A DNA stretch of 40,446 nt from an uncultured Clostridia bacterium (GTDB lineage: Bacteria > Bacillota > Clostridia > Oscillospirales > Oscillospiraceae): positions 1 through 40,446 of the forward strand of contig CAMCDX010000004.1 of NCBI GenBank assembly GCA_945873695.1. The letters are read 5' to 3'. The notes beneath the pieces were generated by a model, which saw only the letters and a program-made list of their open reading frames with translations, had not been told where the DNA came from and did no database searches. Below, in pieces: positions 11,530-19,953 of the stretch. How positions within the stretch are numbered: position 1 is the stretch's first letter; each line of letters starts with the position of its first letter. A program made the position numbers and the translations under genes.

Positions 11530-12399
11530 ATGATCTACCTGCAAACCTTCCGCATGCCCGCCCGGGAAGATGAGGAGGCCTTTTTCTCCAATGCCGCGGA
11601 CCCCCGGAACCAGCGGACCTGCTACACCACCAAATACCCCTTCCACGTGTTCCGCTATCGCCAACTGCCGGAGTTCACCTTTAAACCGGTGACCATCTTT
11701 TACGGCGGCAACGGCAGCGGGAAGTCCACCATTCTCAACGTCATGGCCGAGGCCCTCCGCCTCCGGCGGGGCGCGGTGTACAACCGCAGCGACTTCTTTG
11801 AGGATTACATTGCTCTCTACCGCTGTCATCACCGTCCCATCCCCCAGGGAAGCCGCATCATCACCAGCGACGATGTGTTCGACCGCCTGCTGGACATCCG
11901 ATGCGTCAACGAGGGCATCGACACCGCCAGGGTCCGGCTTCTGGACCAGTACATAACGGACCGCCATGAGCGGTATCCCTTAAAGTCCCTGGACGACTAT
12001 GAGGCATGGCGCCGCCACGCCGACGCCCAATCCATGTCCCAGTGCCGCTTTCTCCGGGAGCACCTGATCAAGAACGTGGAGGAACGGTCCAACGGAGAGA
12101 GTGCTCTGGCATATTTCACGGAATGCATTGGAGAAAACGCCCTGTACCTCCTGGACGAGCCGGAAAACAGCCTGTCCGCCGCCCTCCAGCTGAAGCTGAA
12201 GGGGTTTCTGGAGGACTCCGTCCGCTTCTTCGGCTGCCAGCTGGTCATCTCCACCCACTCGCCCTTCCTGCTGTCCATGCAGGGGGCGAAAATCTACGAC
12301 CTGGACCAGACGCCGCCCCAACCCCGGCCCTGGACAGAGCTGGAGAACGTGCGGGTCTACCGGGACTTCTTCTGGGAGCATGAGGAAGAATTTCAGTAA
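11530..12399 (+). CDS. AAA family ATPase (COG3910-like)
   Basis: 289 aa. An ABC/SMC-type ATP-binding fold is shown by Walker A GGNGSGKST near residue 60, Walker B ALYLLDEPENSLS near 210, and the switch histidine in VISTHSPFLLS near 242. No membrane or DNA-binding part is seen. The protein resembles small stand-alone predicted ATPases of the COG3910 group, whose function is not settled. An AAGGAGGGG site overlaps the end of the PAS gene and the spacing is 12 bases, so the two are co-transcribed and likely coupled. A regulatory or stress role with the PAS protein is possible but unproven. Confidence 0.85.
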   Translation: MIYLQTFRMPAREDEEAFFSNAADPRNQRTCYTTKYPFHVFRYRQLPEFTFKPVTIFYGGNGSGKSTILNVMAEALRLRRGAVYNRSDFFEDYIALYRCHHRPIPQGSRIITSDDVFDRLLDIRCVNEGIDTARVRLLDQYITDRHERYPLKSLDDYEAWRRHADAQSMSQCRFLREHLIKNVEERSNGESALAYFTECIGENALYLLDEPENSLSAALQLKLKGFLEDSVRFFGCQLVISTHSPFLLSMQGAKIYDLDQTPPQPRPWTELENVRVYRDFFWEHEEEFQ

Positions 12400-12404
12400 A
12401 ACGT

Positions 12405-12445
12405 AAAAAACCTGGAGAAAGGTGTCCCTTTCTCCAGATTTTCTT
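12405..12445. terminator. Bidirectional terminator between the ATPase gene and lepA
   Basis: An 11-bp stem (12412-12422 with 12427-12437) is flanked by A6 on the left and a T-rich stretch on the right. It serves both convergent genes. Confidence 0.8.
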
Positions 12446-12447
12446 TC

Positions 12448-14253
12448 TTATTCGTCCAGCTTGAGCACCGCCAGGAACGCCTCCGTGGGGACCTGTACCG
12501 TGCCAAGGCTCCGCATCCGTTTTTTGCCCTCTTTCTGCTTTTCCAGCAGCTTCTTCTTCCGGGTGACATCGCCGCCGTAGCACTTGGCCAGCACGTCCTT
12601 CCGCATCGCCTTGACGGTCTCCCGGGCAATGACCCGGCCGCCGATGGCCGCCTGGATAGGGACCTCGAACAGCTGGCGGGGGATGTTTTCCTTCAGCTTC
12701 TCACACAGCTTCCGGGCCCGGGGATAAGCCTTATCCCTGTGGGCGATGAAGCTCAGGGCGTCCACCTTGTCGCCGTTCAAGAGCAGGTCCACCTTCACCA
12801 GCTCGCTGGGCCGGTAGTCGGACAGCTCGTAGTCCAGAGAGGCGTAGCCCTTGGTGTTGGCCTTCAGCGTGTCGAAGAAATCGTAGATGATCTCGTTCAG
12901 AGGCATCTGGTAATGGAGCTCCACCAGATTGGTGTCCAGGTACTGCATATCCTTGAACTCGCCCCGGCGGGTCTGGCACAGGGGCATGATGTTGCCCACA
13001 TACTCATTGGGGGAGATGATGGAGACCTTGACGTAGGGCTCCTCGGCGCGCTCAATGGAGGCGGGGTCCGGGTAGTTATGGGGGTTGTCCACCCGCACCA
13101 GTGTGCCGTCGGTCTTGTAAACGTTGTAGATGACGGAGGGCAGGGTGGTCACCAGGTCCAGATCGAATTCCCGCTCCAGCCGCTCCTGGATGACCTCCAT
13201 GTGGAGCATGCCCAAAAAGCCGCAGCGGAAGCCGAAGCCCAGGGCCACGGAGCTCTCCGGCTCAAAGCTGAGGGAGGCGTCGTTCAGCCGGAGCTTCTCC
13301 AGGGCGTCCCGCAGGTCGGGGTACTTGGAGCCGTCCTCGGTGTAGATGCCGCAGTAGACCATGGGCTGCACCGGGCGGTAGCCGGGCAGGGGCTCCGCGG
13401 TGGGGACGGCGGCGTCAGTGACAGTGTCGCCCACCCGGGTGTCCTGGACGTTCTTGATGGAGGCGGTGAAGTAGCCTACCTCGCCGGCCTCCAGCGCCTC
13501 GCAGGGCTCCAGGCCCAGGGGCAGCAGGTGGCCGCACTCCACCACCTGGTAGGTGGCGCCGGAGGCCATCAGTTTCACCTGCTGGCCGGTGCGGATGGTA
13601 CCCTCCATCAGCCGCATATAGACGATAACGCCCCGGTAGCTGTCGTACTGGCTGTCGAAGATCAGGGCCTTCAGGGGGGCATTTACATCGCCGGTGGGAG
13701 CGGGCACGTTGGCTACGATGTCCTCCAGCACCGCGTCGATGTTGATGCCCATTTTGGCGGAGATCTCCGGCGCGTCCATGGCGGGCAGTCCGATGATGTC
13801 CTCCACCTCGTGCTTGGCCTTTTCCGGGTTGGCAGCGGGCAGGTCGATCTTGTTGAACACCGGCAGGATCTCCAGGTCGTGCTCCATGGCCAGATACGTG
13901 TTGGCCAGGGTCTGGGCCTCCACGCCCTGGGTGGAATCCACCACCAGCACAGCCCCCTCGCAGGCCGCCAGGGACCGGGAGACCTCGTAGTTGAAGTCCA
14001 CATGGCCCGGGGTGTCGATGAGGTTCAGCTCATAGGTCTCCCCGTCCTTTGCCTTGTAGTTCAGACGGACGGCACGGGCCTTGATGGTGATGCCCCGCTC
14101 CCGCTCCAGGTCCATGTTGTCCAGCAGCTGGCTCTCCATCTGCCGTTGGCTGACGGCCTCGCACTTCTCCAGCAGCCGGTCCGCCAGCGTGGACTTGCCG
14201 TGGTCAATGTGGGCGATGATGGAAAAGTTTCGGATGTTGCTTTGCTTTGTCAT
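12448..14253 (-). CDS. lepA: Elongation factor 4 (LepA GTPase)
   Basis: 601 aa, full length. LepA is a ribosome-bound GTPase that back-translocates or remodels stalled ribosomes and aids 30S assembly. The G1 motif is [15 protein letters not shown], switch II is [14 protein letters not shown], and G4 is NKIDLP. The LepA-specific C-terminal domain ends in [19 protein letters not shown]. Its GGAGG site (14264-14268), 10 bases before the ATG, lies inside an inserted sequence. A second copy of the first 53 bases of this region lies upstream at 14443-14495. The gene itself is intact. Confidence 0.97.
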   Translation of the reverse strand: MTKQSNIRNFSIIAHIDHGKSTLADRLLEKCEAVSQRQMESQLLDNMDLERERGITIKARAVRLNYKAKDGETYELNLIDTPGHVDFNYEVSRSLAACEGAVLVVDSTQGVEAQTLANTYLAMEHDLEILPVFNKIDLPAANPEKAKHEVEDIIGLPAMDAPEISAKMGINIDAVLEDIVANVPAPTGDVNAPLKALIFDSQYDSYRGVIVYMRLMEGTIRTGQQVKLMASGATYQVVECGHLLPLGLEPCEALEAGEVGYFTASIKNVQDTRVGDTVTDAAVPTAEPLPGYRPVQPMVYCGIYTEDGSKYPDLRDALEKLRLNDASLSFEPESSVALGFGFRCGFLGMLHMEVIQERLEREFDLDLVTTLPSVIYNVYKTDGTLVRVDNPHNYPDPASIERAEEPYVKVSIISPNEYVGNIMPLCQTRRGEFKDMQYLDTNLVELHYQMPLNEIIYDFFDTLKANTKGYASLDYELSDYRPSELVKVDLLLNGDKVDALSFIAHRDKAYPRARKLCEKLKENIPRQLFEVPIQAAIGGRVIARETVKAMRKDVLAKCYGGDVTRKKKLLEKQKEGKKRMRSLGTVQVPTEAFLAVLKLDE

Positions 14254-14254
14254 A
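14202..14254 (-). repeat. 53-bp direct repeat, copy A (5' end of intact lepA)
   Basis: The first 17 codons of lepA plus one upstream base. It is repeated at 14443-14495 with a single mismatch, 241 bp away in the same orientation. The two copies exactly bound the 188-bp insertion 14255-14442. Confidence 0.9.
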
Positions 14255-14442
14255 GATCAATGTCCTCCATAGGCAAGTCCACGCGGGGCCCCGCACAGCG
14301 GGGCGGCGCGAAGCGCCGTAACTTCAAATCAAAATCTGGGGTCCCCGAAAACTGCCCGCAGTTTTTGGGGAGAGGAGCAGCAGCGCAGTGAGCGAGCTTT
14401 GCCGTCAGGCAGAAGCGAGGGATACGGAGCTTGCGGCGACAA
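14255..14442. mobile_element. 188-bp hairpin-rich insertion next to lepA (MITE-like candidate)
   Basis: It holds three inverted repeats in a row: GCGGGGCCCCGC (14283-14294), CGGCGC-GAA-GCGCCG (14304-14318), and a long hairpin from CCCC (14343) to GGGG (14370). The last has inner arms AAAACTGC and GCAGTTTT. There is no coding potential. It is bounded on both sides by the 53-bp duplication of the lepA start. It resembles the insertion at 22058-22215 in structure and in short shared motifs (AAAATCTGGGGTCCCCG here, AAAATGCGGGGTCCCCG on the minus strand there). It also supplies the ribosome binding site now used by lepA. Confidence 0.65.
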
Positions 14443-14494
14443 GGTCAATGTGAGCGATGATGGAAAAGTTTCGGATGTTGCTTTGCTTTGTCAT
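14405..14494 (-). pseudogene. Truncated duplicate of the lepA start
   Basis: Reading from the ATG at 14494, the duplicated segment encodes [17 protein letters not shown]. It then runs into the insertion and stops after 29 codons at 14405. A GAGGT site stands before this ATG, so it may still be translated as a short peptide. It is probably the original lepA start, cut off when the element inserted. Confidence 0.75.
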
Positions 14495-14495
14495 A
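14443..14495 (-). repeat. 53-bp direct repeat, copy B (detached lepA start)
   Basis: Second copy of 14202-14254, with 52 of 53 bases identical. It lies just downstream of the SGNH-like gene. Confidence 0.9.
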
Positions 14496-14508
14496 TCGGA
14501 TACCTCAC

Positions 14509-15591
14509 TCAAGTGATGGGGTGCTGGGCGTTCCACGCGATCCAGAAGGATTCTTCCCAGAATTTTTCATAGTCATAGTCTACCACAAAGGTCTGCCAGT
14601 TGGCCAGGGTCTCCCGGTAATTTTCCTCGGTCAGCCGGTCCTCCCCGGCGGCGACTTTTGCCAGTACCTGGCCGCACACATCGCCGGAGTGATGGACGTA
14701 GTCGCAGTACTGGTCCAGGTTCTCCACGATCTCCCGGTCCATCAGAAAGCCGTAGAGCTTTACGTTCTCATAAGGCAGCAGTACCTCGCAGGTCCGCTCC
14801 AGAGCAGCGAACATGGCGTCGGTCTCCCCCAGCCGGGCGGTCTTGTCCCAGAAGAGGATACTGTACGGCGGCAGGAAGAGGTCGAACTCCGTATCCGGAT
14901 GGGCCCGGAGCCACCCCTCCACCACCGCCAGGTTCTCGTCCACGTGCTGGAGATAGGCGTCGGCAGGTACGGTCTCCGGGACAGGCTCCGGCCGGTTGTA
15001 GTTGGCCAGGGCCGTGGCGTGGTTCCACCAGATGCCCTGGTCCCAGGTAAAGCCCTCGTCCAGGGTCTCTCCCCCGCCCCAGCCGTTGGCCATGAGGACG
15101 TAGCCGCTATAATACAGGGTGTCCTTGTTCAGCAGGTACTTGATGTCATCCAGGGGATTTTCGTTGTAAAGGTAGTCTGGCATGGCGGTGGTGACGCCGC
15201 TCTCGTCCCGGACCAGAATGTTCAGGTCCAAGCCGAACAGCACCCGCTCCGGCGTCTGGCTGCGGAACAGCACACTCATGGCCTTGTCAAACTCGCTGAG
15301 GTAGCCGTCGGGGATGGTGACGCGGACAGCGGTGGTGCCGAAGGTCTCCGCCACCTCATTGGCCCGGTAGTTGGCGGCCATGGAGGTGCCCATGACCACT
15401 GTGTCCGCCGGGACGTTTTTGGCAAGGCCGGCGGCCTGGTACCGCTCGCTGAAGAACACCGGATGCCACTTGTCCGGGACGCGGTAATAAAGGCAGGGGT
15501 CCACCATGTACACCACCGCGGCGCAGGCCGCCAGCAGCACCAGCACCCCTGCCAGGAGGCCCAGGACCCAATTTTGGTATGCTCGTTTCAT
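14509..15591 (-). CDS. Membrane-anchored SGNH-like protein, MBOAT partner
   Basis: 360 aa. One N-terminal membrane helix (about 8-30) anchors an extracellular domain. GTSMAANY (S70) fits the nucleophile block of SGNH/DltD/AlgJ-like proteins. DYVHHSGD (D297, H300/H301) fits the catalytic Asp-His block near the C-terminus. It starts 10 bases after the MBOAT gene. Such pairs commonly act together: the MBOAT protein moves an acyl group across the membrane, and the SGNH-like partner transfers it onto a cell-wall or surface polymer. The polymer and acyl group are unknown here, and no dlt genes for D-alanylation are present. It ends just before the detached lepA fragment. Confidence 0.75.
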   Translation of the reverse strand: MKRAYQNWVLGLLAGVLVLLAACAAVVYMVDPCLYYRVPDKWHPVFFSERYQAAGLAKNVPADTVVMGTSMAANYRANEVAETFGTTAVRVTIPDGYLSEFDKAMSVLFRSQTPERVLFGLDLNILVRDESGVTTAMPDYLYNENPLDDIKYLLNKDTLYYSGYVLMANGWGGGETLDEGFTWDQGIWWNHATALANYNRPEPVPETVPADAYLQHVDENLAVVEGWLRAHPDTEFDLFLPPYSILFWDKTARLGETDAMFAALERTCEVLLPYENVKLYGFLMDREIVENLDQYCDYVHHSGDVCGQVLAKVAAGEDRLTEENYRETLANWQTFVVDYDYEKFWEESFWIAWNAQHPIT

Positions 15592-15601
15592 GGGCGCCTC
15601 C

Positions 15602-17029
15602 TCAGAAGTTGGAATAGATGAAGGTGGTGATGCCGGTGAAGGACAGGACGGACCAGGCGGTGAGCACCGCTAGCCCCAGCCCCCGCCAGAAGGTGGGGCG
15701 GAAGGCGTCCATCCGGTCGATCACGGTCCGGGGCCACAGGACGGCGATCATACCGATGCCGTACAGCCCCGCCACCCGGAGGATGTTCAGCCAGGGCTTC
15801 AAAGCCGGCAGCAGGATCTGCAGCGCGCCGGTCTCCTTGGAGAAGAGCCCCGCCAGCAGCCAGGGCTCCGGCTTGGAAAGCCCGCCGGTGACAGCATTGC
15901 TTAACAGCTGCCAGGCGGAGGACAGGTCCGGCGCCCGGAAAAACACCCAGGCCAGGTTCACAAAAGCGAAGGTCAGACACCACCGGACCAGGGCCGGCAG
16001 CTTCTCCCGCCGGGGTCCCCACAGCCGCTCCGCCACCTGAGCCAGGCCGTGGAGGGCGCCCCAGACGATAAACGTCCACCCGGCGCCGTGCCAGAAGCCG
16101 CTGACCAGGAAGATGACCATGATGTTCCAATACGTCCGGGCGGCGCCCTTTTTGCTGCCGCCCAGGGGGAAGTACAGGCACTCCCGGAGGAAGGTGGTCA
16201 GGGTAATGTGCCACCGCTTCCAGAACTCCCCGATGGACAGCGAGCGGTAGGGAGAGTTGAAGTTCTTCGGCAGCCGCAGGCCCAGCAGCCGGGCGCAGCC
16301 GGCGGCGATGTCACAGTAGCCGGAGAAGTCGAAGTACAGCTGAAGGGTATAGCCCAGGATCACCAGCCAGGCGGCGGGGGCGGACAGGTCCGCCAGCCGC
16401 TCCCAGCCGTTGTCCACCACCGCGCCGAAGGAGTCCGCCAGCAGCACCTTCTTGATGGTGCCGCAGCAGATGGCGTACAGTCCGGCGGCAATATCCTCCC
16501 AGCATGGGCGCAGAAAGCCCTCTCCCTTCAGCTGGGGAAAGAAGGCACCGGGCCGCAGAATGGGGCCGGAGGTGACAGTGGGGAAGAAAAAGGCGTGGAG
16601 GAACAGGTCTTCCGTGGTGTCCGGCCGGAACTGGCCGGTGTAGACCTCCTTCAGCAGCCACAGCTGCTGGAAGGTGAAGAAACTGAGGCCCAGGGGCGCC
16701 CAGCCCACGGACAGGGCGCCGCCGGTGAGAAAGCCGGTGTACTTGAACACCACCAGCACACCGATGTGCCAGGCGGCGGCCAGCCACACCACCCGCCGGC
16801 GGCCCGTCCGGGGCTTGCCGGAGGTGAGGTAACGAACCGCCCCAGCGGAAACCACGGCGCCGATGGCCAGCGCCGCAAAGCCCCGGAAACCGGCCCCCGC
16901 CAGGTAGAACACCAGGCAGGCCGCCTCCAGACAGGCTCTCGCCGCCGGCCGGTGGCGGCGGCCAAGAGGCAGGCACACCGCCAGGGTCAGGGCCAGGAAG
17001 GCTAGGAAGTCAAAGGATTGAAAGCTCAT
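15602..17029 (-). CDS. MBOAT family membrane-bound O-acyltransferase
   Basis: 475 aa with about ten membrane segments. MBOAT landmarks are LYFDFSGYCDIAAGCARLLG (about 231-250), FWKRWHITLTTFLRECLYFP (H274) and SGFWHGAGWTFIVWGALHG with the invariant H314. This is the AlgI/DltB/PatA-type group that O-acetylates or otherwise acylates exported polymers. It begins one base after the stop of the XRE gene, and the SGNH-like partner follows 10 bases later, so all three form one operon. A role in acylating a surface polysaccharide or teichoic acid is inferred from the family. Confidence 0.88.
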   Translation of the reverse strand: MSFQSFDFLAFLALTLAVCLPLGRRHRPAARACLEAACLVFYLAGAGFRGFAALAIGAVVSAGAVRYLTSGKPRTGRRRVVWLAAAWHIGVLVVFKYTGFLTGGALSVGWAPLGLSFFTFQQLWLLKEVYTGQFRPDTTEDLFLHAFFFPTVTSGPILRPGAFFPQLKGEGFLRPCWEDIAAGLYAICCGTIKKVLLADSFGAVVDNGWERLADLSAPAAWLVILGYTLQLYFDFSGYCDIAAGCARLLGLRLPKNFNSPYRSLSIGEFWKRWHITLTTFLRECLYFPLGGSKKGAARTYWNIMVIFLVSGFWHGAGWTFIVWGALHGLAQVAERLWGPRREKLPALVRWCLTFAFVNLAWVFFRAPDLSSAWQLLSNAVTGGLSKPEPWLLAGLFSKETGALQILLPALKPWLNILRVAGLYGIGMIAVLWPRTVIDRMDAFRPTFWRGLGLAVLTAWSVLSFTGITTFIYSNF

Positions 17030-17030
17030 C

Positions 17031-17714
17031 TCACTTCTCCGTCAGGGCGTTCAGCCGGGCGTCGGCGGTGCTGAGGACCTGGGTCAGGCTCTGGCACCGG
17101 CCGGGATAGGCGGCGGCCAGGGCCTCCGGGGTCAGGTCCGGGAACTCCGCCTTCTGGGACACCTGGGCCCGGAGGCAGCGGGCATAGCGGTTCTCCGCCA
17201 GCTTCATGTCCGCGTCGGCGGCGCCCATGGTGCAGGCGGCGGGGTCCAGAGCGAAGTAGGCCTCATTGGCCCCGGCGGCGCGGTATAGGTGGCGGTACAG
17301 CTGGTACACGGCGCTGCCCAGATAGGCGGCCGCCGCGTTGATGGCGCCCTTGTCCCCCAGCTTGCCCAGCAGGCCGAACAGCACGCCGACGGCGCCGGAG
17401 AGGAGCTTACTCTGGAGGGTGGCCATGACGCTGCCCTGGAGGATGTTGCCGGGCTCAGCGGTGTTCAGTACCTCCTCGCTGGTGAGCATGCTGCCGTCCC
17501 GGGACAGGGTGCGGCCCAGGATGAAGTCGGCGGAGACGTGGTAGTAGTCACAGGCCTTCACCACGAAGGCCAGCCCCGGTTCCCGGATGCCGTTCTCGTA
17601 GTGGCTCAGCAGGGCCTGGGAGATGCCCAGGTCCTTGGCGGCGGTGCGCTGGGACACGCCTCGCTCCTGCCGCAGCAGGGACAGAGTGCGGGAAAATTCA
17701 GATGTGGAAGCCAT
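17031..17714 (-). CDS. XRE-family regulator with a C-terminal extension
   Basis: 227 aa. A helix-turn-helix of the XRE (Cro/cI) type spans about residues 8-65 (GVSQRTAAKDLGISQALLSH, then YENGIREPGLAFVVKACDYY). The C-terminal 150 residues include a glycine- and alanine-rich helical part (about 105-140) that is not a recognised domain and may bind a ligand or form dimers. It is the first gene of the XRE-MBOAT-SGNH operon. A perfect palindrome lies over its promoter, which suggests autoregulation and control of the acylation genes. The HTH call is firm; the regulated signal is unknown. Confidence 0.85.
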   Translation of the reverse strand: MASTSEFSRTLSLLRQERGVSQRTAAKDLGISQALLSHYENGIREPGLAFVVKACDYYHVSADFILGRTLSRDGSMLTSEEVLNTAEPGNILQGSVMATLQSKLLSGAVGVLFGLLGKLGDKGAINAAAAYLGSAVYQLYRHLYRAAGANEAYFALDPAACTMGAADADMKLAENRYARCLRAQVSQKAEFPDLTPEALAAAYPGRCQSLTQVLSTADARLNALTEK

Positions 17715-17738
17715 AGTCTCTCTCCTTGTTTTTATAAA

Positions 17739-17779
17739 TACACGCCGTATAGTTTAGCAGAAACTATACGGCGTGTAAA
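17739..17779 (-). promoter_or_regulatory. Palindromic operator over the promoter of the XRE-MBOAT operon
   Basis: A perfect inverted repeat with 17-bp arms (17739-17755 and 17761-17777) and a 5-base centre AGCAG. On the minus strand a promoter fits inside it: TTTACA (17779-17774), a 17-bp spacer, TAAACT (17756-17751). The palindrome covers both promoter boxes, so a bound regulator would block transcription. A T-run follows on the plus strand, but no plus-strand gene ends here, so a terminator role is less likely. Confidence 0.65.
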
Positions 17780-17809
17780 GATTTTTTATGTAACTTCCCG
17801 GGTTTTCTT

Positions 17810-18691
17810 TCAAAACAGCCCCACCTGGTCCGGCAGCACATCGCCACCGATGGAGCGCAGCTGCTGGGCGTTCTCCGTCCCCAGCTGGTCGGTAATGGCC
17901 ATTTTCCGAATGATGTTCTTCACCGTCAGGTCCAGAGCCGTGCCCTCGGAGTAGTCCGCCGGGAAGATGAAGTCCACCCGGCCCTTGGCCAGCAGGTCCT
18001 CCACGCCCAGGCGGTTGCTCTCCTGGTACACGGCGATGGCCTGGCCGCCGTAGGCCCGCATCATCTTCATGCAGGGCACATCGGAGAGGCCGTCGCCGAT
18101 ATAGACCATGTTGGTGAAGGGCACCCGTTTGCTGTCGTCGGGCATGGAGTCGTTGAGGGTCTTGTCGTCAGACACATCCAGCACGCCCTTGTTGATGCGG
18201 TAGACGAACTGGGTCTTGGCGGTGAAGTTGACCGTCAGCTTGGGCCAGACGGGGCGGCCCGCCTCGTCGTAGTAAAACTCGCTGGCGTAGATCTCCTTGA
18301 ACGCCTGACTGATGCCGGAACCCTCGATGATCTCCCGCAGGCCGGAGGAGATGACATAGTGCTCCACCTGCACGCCCTGCTGTGCGCCGAAGTCGTTGAT
18401 GCGCCGGAACCAGTCCCTCACACCGGGAAACAGCACGATGTCCCGCCCCATCTCCCGCAGGCTCTCCCGGGTGAAGGGCAGGTGCCGCTTTTCCGACTCC
18501 TGAATCATGGTGTACATATAGGCCAGGATGCCGTCCATCCGGTTGGCGTGGCCGAATCCGTTGGCCAGGGACCAGAACTCCCGGGGTGTCATGCCAAGAC
18601 TGGGGATGAAGGCATAATCCTCCATATCCGTGGTGCACAGGGTCTTGTCGAAATCGTAGAGAAAGGCCACGATGGGCCGCTGTTTATCCAT
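17810..18691 (-). CDS. HAD-superfamily phosphatase
   Basis: 293 aa from the ATG at 18691, which follows GGAGG. An earlier ATG at 18742 would lie inside the terminator of the preceding gene and is rejected. HAD motifs are visible: motif I FLYDFDKTLCTTD, motif II VISSG, a motif III lysine region, and motif IV YIGDGLSDVPCMK. The insert between motifs I and II (about residues 35-105) forms a helical cap. The layout resembles phosphoserine-phosphatase-like (subfamily IB) HADs. The substrate is unknown. It stands alone after the divIVA terminator. Confidence 0.85.
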   Translation of the reverse strand: MDKQRPIVAFLYDFDKTLCTTDMEDYAFIPSLGMTPREFWSLANGFGHANRMDGILAYMYTMIQESEKRHLPFTRESLREMGRDIVLFPGVRDWFRRINDFGAQQGVQVEHYVISSGLREIIEGSGISQAFKEIYASEFYYDEAGRPVWPKLTVNFTAKTQFVYRINKGVLDVSDDKTLNDSMPDDSKRVPFTNMVYIGDGLSDVPCMKMMRAYGGQAIAVYQESNRLGVEDLLAKGRVDFIFPADYSEGTALDLTVKNIIRKMAITDQLGTENAQQLRSIGGDVLPDQVGLF

Positions 18692-18711
18692 AAGCAGTTC
18701 CTCCGGTGCGG

Positions 18712-18738
18712 AAAAAAGCGGCTCACTGAGCCGCTTTT
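18712..18738 (-). terminator. Terminator after divIVA
   Basis: An 11-bp stem (18714-18724 with 18728-18738, loop ACT) is followed on the minus strand by six T. It lies 5 bases past the divIVA stop and ends the division cluster. Confidence 0.85.
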
Positions 18739-18742
18739 CCAT

Positions 18743-19450
18743 TCAGTCCTCGCCGTTGTAGTTACGGCCGAACTTCAGATCATTGAGATTGATGCGGCGG
18801 GTGGGCTCGGAGGCCTCCTCCGTAGCGAAGGGATCTCCCTCGGGATAGTTGTCCGCCGGGGCGGGCGCTTCCTCCTCCGGCGCTTCCTCCTCCGCCGGCT
18901 CCTCCGGCGCTTTCTCCTCCTCCTGGGGGGCGAAAGCAGCCATTACCTTTTCCTCGATCTCCTCCACGGGGGCCTCCTGGGCGGGAGCCGCCGTCTCCAC
19001 AGGCAGCTGGGGCAGCTGATCCAGGAAGCTCAGCTCCCGGTTGCAGACCTCCCGGCTGGCGGCGATGAACCGGGCCAGTTCCTGCTGGCCCTGGCGCAGC
19101 CGCTCCTCCGCCTCCTCAGCCTCCCGGCGCAGCTGGGCAATACGGTCCCTGGCCTCCGTCTCCGCCTGGGCCAGCAGAGCGTCCCGCTTGGCCTCCGCCT
19201 CGTGGACGATGGAGTCCGCCATCTTCTGGGCGGTGAGCAGGGTGGCCCGCATGGAGTCCTCCGTGGCCCGGTAGTCCTCCACCTTCTCCACCAAAACCTT
19301 CATCTTGGACTTCAGCGCCGCGTTTTCCTTGTACAGCGCCGTGTAATCGTCTGTGAGCTCGTCCAGGAACTCATCGACCATGGCCATATTATAGCCACCC
19401 ATCACCGCCTTGGTGAAGGCGTGGGTGGAAACTTCCTGCGGTGTCAGCAT
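18743..19450 (-). CDS. divIVA: DivIVA-domain cell division / polarity protein
   Basis: 235 aa. The N-terminal DivIVA domain (MLTPQEVSTHAFTKAVMGGY, then VDEFLDELTDDY) binds curved membrane. A long coiled coil follows from about 35 to 140, then an acidic tail rich in proline, glutamate and alanine (about 150-215). The last part (INLNDLKFGRNY) is a short conserved-looking end. DivIVA marks division sites and poles in Gram-positive cells. It follows sepF, the usual order in the Gram-positive division cluster, though ftsZ is not in the window. Confidence 0.92.
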   Translation of the reverse strand: MLTPQEVSTHAFTKAVMGGYNMAMVDEFLDELTDDYTALYKENAALKSKMKVLVEKVEDYRATEDSMRATLLTAQKMADSIVHEAEAKRDALLAQAETEARDRIAQLRREAEEAEERLRQGQQELARFIAASREVCNRELSFLDQLPQLPVETAAPAQEAPVEEIEEKVMAAFAPQEEEKAPEEPAEEEAPEEEAPAPADNYPEGDPFATEEASEPTRRINLNDLKFGRNYNGED

Positions 19451-19483
19451 AGCGGCTTCTTACCCCCCGTATGTATTTCTCTA

Positions 19484-19918
19484 TCAGAAATAGAGCCCGT
19501 TATTTTCCAGTTCGTCAATCAGGTCGCCTTCGATATCTACGTGGTAGGGCGTAATGATATACGTGTTCGCGGCCACCTTTTTGATCTTGCCCTCGCCGGC
19601 ATAGGCCACGCCGGAGAGAAAGTCGATCAGGCGGCGGGCGATGTCCTTGTTGGTGGACTCCAGGTTCAGTACCACCGTCCGCTTGTCCCGCAGGTGGTCG
19701 GCGATCTCCGAGGCGTTCTCAAACCGCTCCGGCTTCACCAGCACCACCTTCAGCTGGGTGGTAGCGTGGATGTTCACCACCTTGTTGCGGCGGTCCTCCA
19801 CCTTGCTCTTCCGGTCCTCAAACGCCGGCTGGCGGCTGGGTTCCTCGAAGTCGTCGTACTCCTCATCCTCATCCTCGTAGGGGTGGGTCCATTTCTTCAG
19901 TTCATCAATGATACTCAT
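19484..19918 (-). CDS. sepF: Cell division protein SepF
   Basis: 144 aa, typical length. SepF links FtsZ filaments to the membrane and bundles them. The N-terminal amphipathic helix (MSIIDELKKWTHPY) is followed by an acidic linker. The core domain runs from about 60 (VVLVKPERFENASEIADHLR, then VVLNLESTNKDIARRLIDFL) and ends in ANTYIITPYHVDI. It lies between the YggS-like gene and divIVA in one operon, as in many Firmicutes. Confidence 0.95.
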   Translation of the reverse strand: MSIIDELKKWTHPYEDEDEEYDDFEEPSRQPAFEDRKSKVEDRRNKVVNIHATTQLKVVLVKPERFENASEIADHLRDKRTVVLNLESTNKDIARRLIDFLSGVAYAGEGKIKKVAANTYIITPYHVDIEGDLIDELENNGLYF

Positions 19919-19953
19919 GATACAAGCCTCCCAACGGAGCCAGGCTCCGGCAT

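Noticed and set aside
12739-14391. 550-aa open frame antisense to lepA
   Set aside because: Shadow of lepA; no ribosome site or domain.
17739-17780. Palindrome read as a terminator
   Set aside because: Its T-run is on the plus strand, where no gene ends; overlap with the promoter of the XRE gene favours an operator, though dual use is not excluded.
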